DNA of 7,987 bases from Chloroflexota bacterium (GTDB lineage Bacteria > Chloroflexota > Anaerolineae > Anaerolineales > UBA11858): contig DOTA01000359.1 of assembly GCA_003513015.1 (NCBI GenBank), positions 8,206 to 16,192 of the forward strand, given 5' to 3'. Below are positions 5,701 to 7,987 of this stretch, in pieces. Position 1 is the first letter of the stretch. Every line of letters begins with the position of its first letter. The notes beneath the pieces are model-generated. The model ran no database searches. It saw only the letters and a list, made by a program, of their open reading frames with translations, and was not told the origin of the DNA. A program made the translations under genes and the position numbers.

Positions 5701-7987
5701 ACATCTTTCACCCTGATAATAAAACCTTTTGATTCAACATTTAGCAGTTTAGAAACTGTTGAAATCGCTTTGTTCTCATAACTATAATATTGCAGAACCA
5801 TTTCGCTGAGATCTTGATTGGTGCGAAAGATCGTACAGCCGAACCCCAGCGTTTTTAGCTCGTGTCCAACGGTCTCGAAGATATGTTTGGGGGTTTGAGC
5901 CTGGCGCATGGCCAGGGAGGCCGTATTGAGCGCTTGCAAAACCCGCTCTGTACGTTTCCGCTGCGAAATATCGCGCACAACGCTCTGGATGTGCAACGGT
6001 TTTCCAGTCGGGTCTTTCACCAAAGATAAGCTGATATCAACCGGTACGAGGCTGCCGTCTTTGCGCCGAAAATGGCGCTCATAAACCGGCAGTACCTCTC
6101 CCGTCAGGAGCTTATCACGTTTTTGTATGCCATCATCGTATTCACTGGCGCTGATGATGTTTTTAACGGGCATACCAATCATTTCTTTGGCTGTGTAGCC
6201 CAACAAATCTGCTGCCCGAGCGTTAACCGCCAGATGCATCCCCTCCAAACTGATGATAAAGATCGCGTCGGTCGTCTGTTCAAAAAGGGCCCGGTATTGT
6301 TGTTCATTTTCTCGCAGGTTTTCTTCAGCCCGTTTTCTTTCAACGATTTCTTTTTGCAGTTCGGCAGTACGCTCTTGTACTCGGATTTCTAAATTCGTTT
6401 GGGCCTGGCTAAGTTGCTGAATTAAATACGCACCCCGGATAGCACTGCTGATTTGAATTTGGAGGGCATCATAAATAAAACCATCAAAACTACCCATTTC
6501 AAAAATAGCATAGCCAAAATAATGATCCTGAAATCGTAAAGATAACAACAGCAAATCATACCGGCGATTATCCGACAAGATTCCATCCGGCAGAATTTGT
6601 CTCGTTAGAAAACGGATTTCACCGCTTTCCAACTCAAGTTGCTCACCTTCGATGATCGCCAGAATCAAACGAGACCATTCGGGCAACACTCCTGCCCCTT
6701 CGGTTTTATCCAGGTTATCGTTCAAGCACAAGAAACAATAATTAATCTCTAATTGACGGAGAGCATCTTGTAAGGCCAGCATCAATTTCGGAAAATCAAA
6801 GGTGGTGATCACCTCCTCATTGATCTCAAAAAGTAGTCTGGTTTGCAGTTCAGTCTTTACCCTGCGCTGCATTTGGTCCTGTTGAATCACCTCGCTGAGA
6901 GATATCCGGGCTTGCTGCCAAAGATTTTCCATTTGCTGTGAATCGATGCCCAGGGCGCTACTATACGGCAAAAGTCCCGCCCGCAAAACAGATAGAACAT
7001 CGTGCAACAGATACAATTTCTGAGTCTCGTCAATTACCCCATGCAAAATGAGATTAAATTTCCGCAGAAACATCCCCGATTCGCCTGTCATTGCATTCGT
7101 ATAAAAAGCATCGAATAGCTGAAGTGCGATTTCTTTCAACCACGGCTCAGCCAGCGAGGGATCATCATCGATCCGTTTCAATAATTCCTGTTTCACATGC
7201 TCGAAAAATTCACCCGCTGAAACAGGAACACCAACCCTCCCTGTTTCAGATTGCAACATCTCCACGCGCTGCACAGCGGGCGAAAAACATCCGCAAGATT
7301 GTCGCACCACCATGCCGGTGTTCAGAGTCACATCCTGAGGCTCTTCAGCATTCAAGAGTGCCAATAGCATCTCGAAAGCTGTGATTCCAAGCAAATACCG
7401 AGGTTGACGCACCGTTGCCAATGGCGGCATCGTAAATTGGCTGTTGACAATATCATCGAACCCGGTAACCGAAACATCGCCTGGCACATTCAGTCCGCGC
7501 TCGTGAAGCGCGCTCACGACCCCCCAGGCTGATTCATCGTCAATCGCAACAATTGCATCAAAATCCACTCCTCTGCCAAGCAGTTCGTTCGTAGCTCTTC
7601 GTCCCAGGTCGAAATTGAAACCCCCTTGTACAATCAAACTCGCATCCAAAGGCAAGTTATATTTTGCCAGAGTCTGAACATACGCCTGATAGCGTTCCTG
7701 CGCTTCCGTATTTTGCGCCGGGCCTTTTACAAAAGCAATTTTTCGCCGCGCGTGAACGATAATCAAATGTTCAATTAAATCTTGCAAACCTTTTTGATTG
7801 TCAATCAACACGCTAGGAATCCCCTCAATCTTCTCCCCCACACTCACCATTGGCAATGGCCTGAACTGCTCGCAAAAATCGAGTAACTCTTGAGATGAAG
7901 TTATCGAGCGAATCCCTGCACTCAAAATAATCAAGCCAGCCAGGGAATTCTCGTTCGCTAATTGATAAATGATATTACTTGTATACT
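2775..7987 (-). CDS. LacI-type ligand-binding / multi-PAS-GAF sensor histidine kinase (5' end off window)
   Basis: This is a sensor kinase expected to autophosphorylate on histidine and pass the phosphate to a receiver partner. Residues are counted from the TTG at 7934. Order: LacI/GalR-type sugar-binding fold (to about 200), RQSCGC motif (211-216), helical linker (245-350), GAF-like domain (about 355-510), coiled coil (512-547), PAS (543-660), GAF (663-835), PAS (855-975), GAF (985-1155), PAS (1168-1290), GAF (1297-1462), coiled coil (1467-1500), HisKA with His1504 in SVSHDLRAPL, and HATPase_c. ATP-site boxes are intact: N1614/N1618, DNGAGFD (1648-1654) and GTGVGLA (1676-1682). The TTG is not a credible start, because the frame stays open for 17 more codons to the edge and those residues continue the LacI fold. 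No transmembrane segment or C-terminal receiver is seen. The ligand is unknown. The gene ends in an AAAGGATGA context that leads into the next gene. Confidence 0.95.
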   Translation of the reverse strand, partial: YTSNIIYQLANENSLAGLIILSAGIRSITSSQELLDFCEQFRPLPMVSVGEKIEGIPSVLIDNQKGLQDLIEHLIIVHARRKIAFVKGPAQNTEAQERYQAYVQTLAKYNLPLDASLIVQGGFNFDLGRRATNELLGRGVDFDAIVAIDDESAWGVVSALHERGLNVPGDVSVTGFDDIVNSQFTMPPLATVRQPRYLLGITAFEMLLALLNAEEPQDVTLNTGMVVRQSCGCFSPAVQRVEMLQSETGRVGVPVSAGEFFEHVKQELLKRIDDDPSLAEPWLKEIALQLFDAFYTNAMTGESGMFLRKFNLILHGVIDETQKLYLLHDVLSVLRAGLLPYSSALGIDSQQMENLWQQARISLSEVIQQDQMQRRVKTELQTRLLFEINEEVITTFDFPKLMLALQDALRQLEINYCFLCLNDNLDKTEGAGVLPEWSRLILAIIEGEQLELESGEIRFLTRQILPDGILSDNRRYDLLLLSLRFQDHYFGYAIFEMGSFDGFIYDALQIQISSAIRGAYLIQQLSQAQTNLEIRVQERTAELQKEIVERKRAEENLRENEQQYRALFEQTTDAIFIISLEGMHLAVNARAADLLGYTAKEMIGMPVKNIISASEYDDGIQKRDKLLTGEVLPVYERHFRRKDGSLVPVDISLSLVKDPTGKPLHIQSVVRDISQRKRTERVLQALNTASLAMRQAQTPKHIFETVGHELKTLGFGCTIFRTNQDLSEMVLQYYSYENKAISTVSKLLNVESKGFIIRVKDVEIFQKTVWNQETVLVENASEPIFQLLPKRLKKTAQQLNRILGVPRSINAPLVVDNQLVGVLSVQSDDLTKDDIPTVTAFAHQMAATWQKARLMQELESSLVEQLRVEESLRESEEKYRTLFELSPEAIILLGLNGVVLDVNRAAAAIVAGSKEEIIGKSFLNMGFFEDSEAGKYLDLFASFMSGDLLGPIEINILAGNQEKRWVEVHPAFLKKGGEILALQLIVQDITDRRNAEQSIQQRVAELEAIYQLSIELSNASLRVREIAEIAVRQFGRVMQLDECSFSVYRSEDQTLTVIVDHWFENGILTHTSQGEIMQVDEYPLTRQVLQTLTPAIIQASDPAADPAELAYMQKVGTATLVILPLAVKSEAIGVMELETKDERYFTNAQLNLSITLANLIAVALDNARLFEAAQQELLDRIQAEMALQESEEQFRSIFENAVMGIYRSMPNGSIVMANSALVHMLGFSSFDELVERDLNFGGFSNEYPRSEFKTLIERDGQVIGLESAWKREDHSILYVQENARASYDNLGNVIYYEGTVEDISTRKKAEQDRQDLIDFQRIVTNLSARFINMSVSEIDDEIFHALEIVSEYTQADACSVWLFSSDHSTASKGYGWPNNSRDQSNQGVPVSQYPWMFTRLLDQQSVVIANLDEIPPDAEDMLTLMRVFGMAAIFAIPLVSEGNVLGSLSIYMRESESNWVAEIDFLMKIIGDIIVNALERKRAEESIRQLNEELELRVIQRTQQLEAANTELEAFAYSVSHDLRAPLRAIDGFSLALMEDYNAQLDNTAVDYLRRVRSASQRMGQLIDDLLKLSRVTRSEMVHSQVDLSKLVLETFAELQELEPRRGVELEVQPGLSAQGDEHLLRIMLMNLLNNAWKFTSKTSNAKIEFGCLAKEQPLVFFVRDNGAGFDMAYADKLFGTFQRLHSNQDFEGTGVGLATVKRIVLRHGGSVWAEGQEDHGATFYFTLGEIPEPKG
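2778..2783 (-). promoter_or_regulatory. Ribosome binding site for the small receiver gene
   Basis: AAAGGA on the minus strand is a six-base match to the anti-Shine-Dalgarno consensus. It lies inside the last codons of the kinase gene, eight bases before the ATG at 2769, which is good spacing. The ATG at 2778 shares its first base with the end of this site, so the site cannot serve that start. This is the main reason for preferring the 149-residue product. Confidence 0.6.
2799..3467 (-). other. HisKA dimerisation and HATPase_c catalytic core
   Basis: Residues about 1490-1712 of the kinase. The H-box is SVSHDLRAPLRAIDGF, with the phospho-accepting His1504 encoded at 3423-3425. The N-box is NLLNNAWKFT (1614-1623), the G1 box DNGAGFD (1648-1654), the F-box LFGTFQRLHS (1661-1670) and the G2 box GTGVGLATVKRIVLRHGG (1676-1693). 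The FQRLHS...GTGVGLA pattern is the kind found in phytochrome-type kinases and related PAS/GAF kinases that pair with small Rcp1-like receivers, which fits the gene that follows. All catalytic positions expected for an active kinase are present. Confidence 0.95.
3549..6308 (-). repeat. Three consecutive PAS-GAF modules in the kinase
   Basis: The central 920 residues of the kinase repeat the order PAS-GAF three times. Each PAS opens with a similar phrase: ENEQQYRALFEQTTDAIFII (543-562), RESEEKYRTLFELSPEAIIL (856-875) and QESEEQFRSIFENAVMGIYR (1171-1190). Each closes with a VRDI/VQDI/VEDI signature that runs into a charged helix (653-662, 969-978, 1283-1292). Each GAF ends with the strand and helix typical of the family, as in PLVVDNQLVGVLSVQSDD (795-812). 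The modules are diverged in sequence, so this is a protein-level repeat and not a recent DNA duplication. I see no LOV cysteine motif and no phytochrome bilin-binding motif. Confidence 0.85.
6405..6872 (-). other. Divergent GAF-like domain after the LacI-type sensor
   Basis: Residues about 355-510 of the kinase form an alpha/beta domain between the LacI-type sensor with its helical linker and the first PAS domain. Its opening (TRLLFEINEEVITTFDFPKL, 365-384) is like the first helix of a GAF domain. The end (FGYAIFEMG, 473-481, then IYDALQIQISSAIRGAYLIQ, 487-506) resembles a GAF C-terminal strand and helix. The middle is unlike the three later GAF domains of this protein. From memory, the same block follows LacI-type sensors in other Chloroflexota signalling proteins, so it may be a dedicated transmitter. 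The fold is inferred from sequence pattern only. Confidence 0.6.
7287..7987 (-). other. LacI/GalR-type periplasmic-binding-protein-like sensor domain (partial)
   Basis: This is the ligand-sensing part of the kinase. Several stretches match the LacI/GalR effector-binding core: DNQKGLQDLIEHLI (45-58), FVKGPAQNTEAQERYQAY (68-85), VAIDDESAWGVVSALHERGL (129-148) followed by NVPGDVSVTGFDD, and ATVRQPRYLLGITAFEMLLA (173-192). The visible part starts near the middle of the first lobe, so some tens of residues of the fold lie beyond the right edge. Anything further upstream, such as a helix-turn-helix, is also out of view. The domain ends with VVRQSCGC (209-216), a motif I recall closing the same domain in LacI-sensor signalling fusions. 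Sugars or nucleosides are the usual ligands of the fold, but the specificity here cannot be read. Confidence 0.9.

Noticed and set aside
2775..6308. Photoreceptor (phytochrome or LOV) reading, suggested by the phytochrome-like kinase core and Rcp1-like partner
   Set aside because: None of the GAF domains has the bilin-binding cysteine context or the PASDIP-type motif, and none of the PAS domains has the LOV NCRFLQ motif. Light sensing is not supported.
1..7987. Search for promoter, terminator, operator, CRISPR, IS element or RNA gene
   Set aside because: Coding sequence fills the window, with gaps of only five bases and one base between genes. I saw no direct-repeat array, no transposase and no tRNA- or rRNA-like segment. 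The promoter and terminator of the operon must lie outside.

Overview
The whole window is coding on the minus strand. It carries three signalling genes in a row with almost no space between them, so they look like one operon read from the right edge to the left edge. The first and last genes run off the window. There is no RNA gene, mobile element, CRISPR array, promoter or terminator that I can support, and no non-coding stretch longer than five bases.

From right to left (5' to 3' of the operon): (1) 2775-7987, at least 1736 codons, a very large histidine kinase. It begins inside a LacI/GalR-type ligand-binding domain. A helical linker with a Cys-Gly-Cys motif and a GAF-like domain follow, then three successive PAS-GAF pairs and a HisKA-HATPase_c catalytic core. 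(2) 2320-2769, a stand-alone CheY-like receiver of the Rcp1 type (149 aa, or 152 aa from an alternative start). (3) 1-2318, at least 772 codons, a receiver-PAS-GAF-GAF-GAF protein whose output domain lies beyond the left edge.

The reading is a two-component phosphorelay. A ligand bound by the LacI-type domain, together with signals to the PAS and GAF modules, would control phosphorylation of His1504 of the kinase. The kinase has no receiver of its own, so the phosphate should go to Asp68 of the small receiver, Asp60 of the third protein, or both. No membrane-spanning segment is visible in any of the proteins, so the visible part of the system should be cytoplasmic.

Organism: the sequence has intermediate GC content. 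The combination of a LacI-type sensor, the RQSCGC motif, the following GAF-like domain and long PAS/GAF kinases resembles what I remember from Chloroflexota, particularly Anaerolineae. This is inference from family resemblance, with no marker gene in the window to confirm it.
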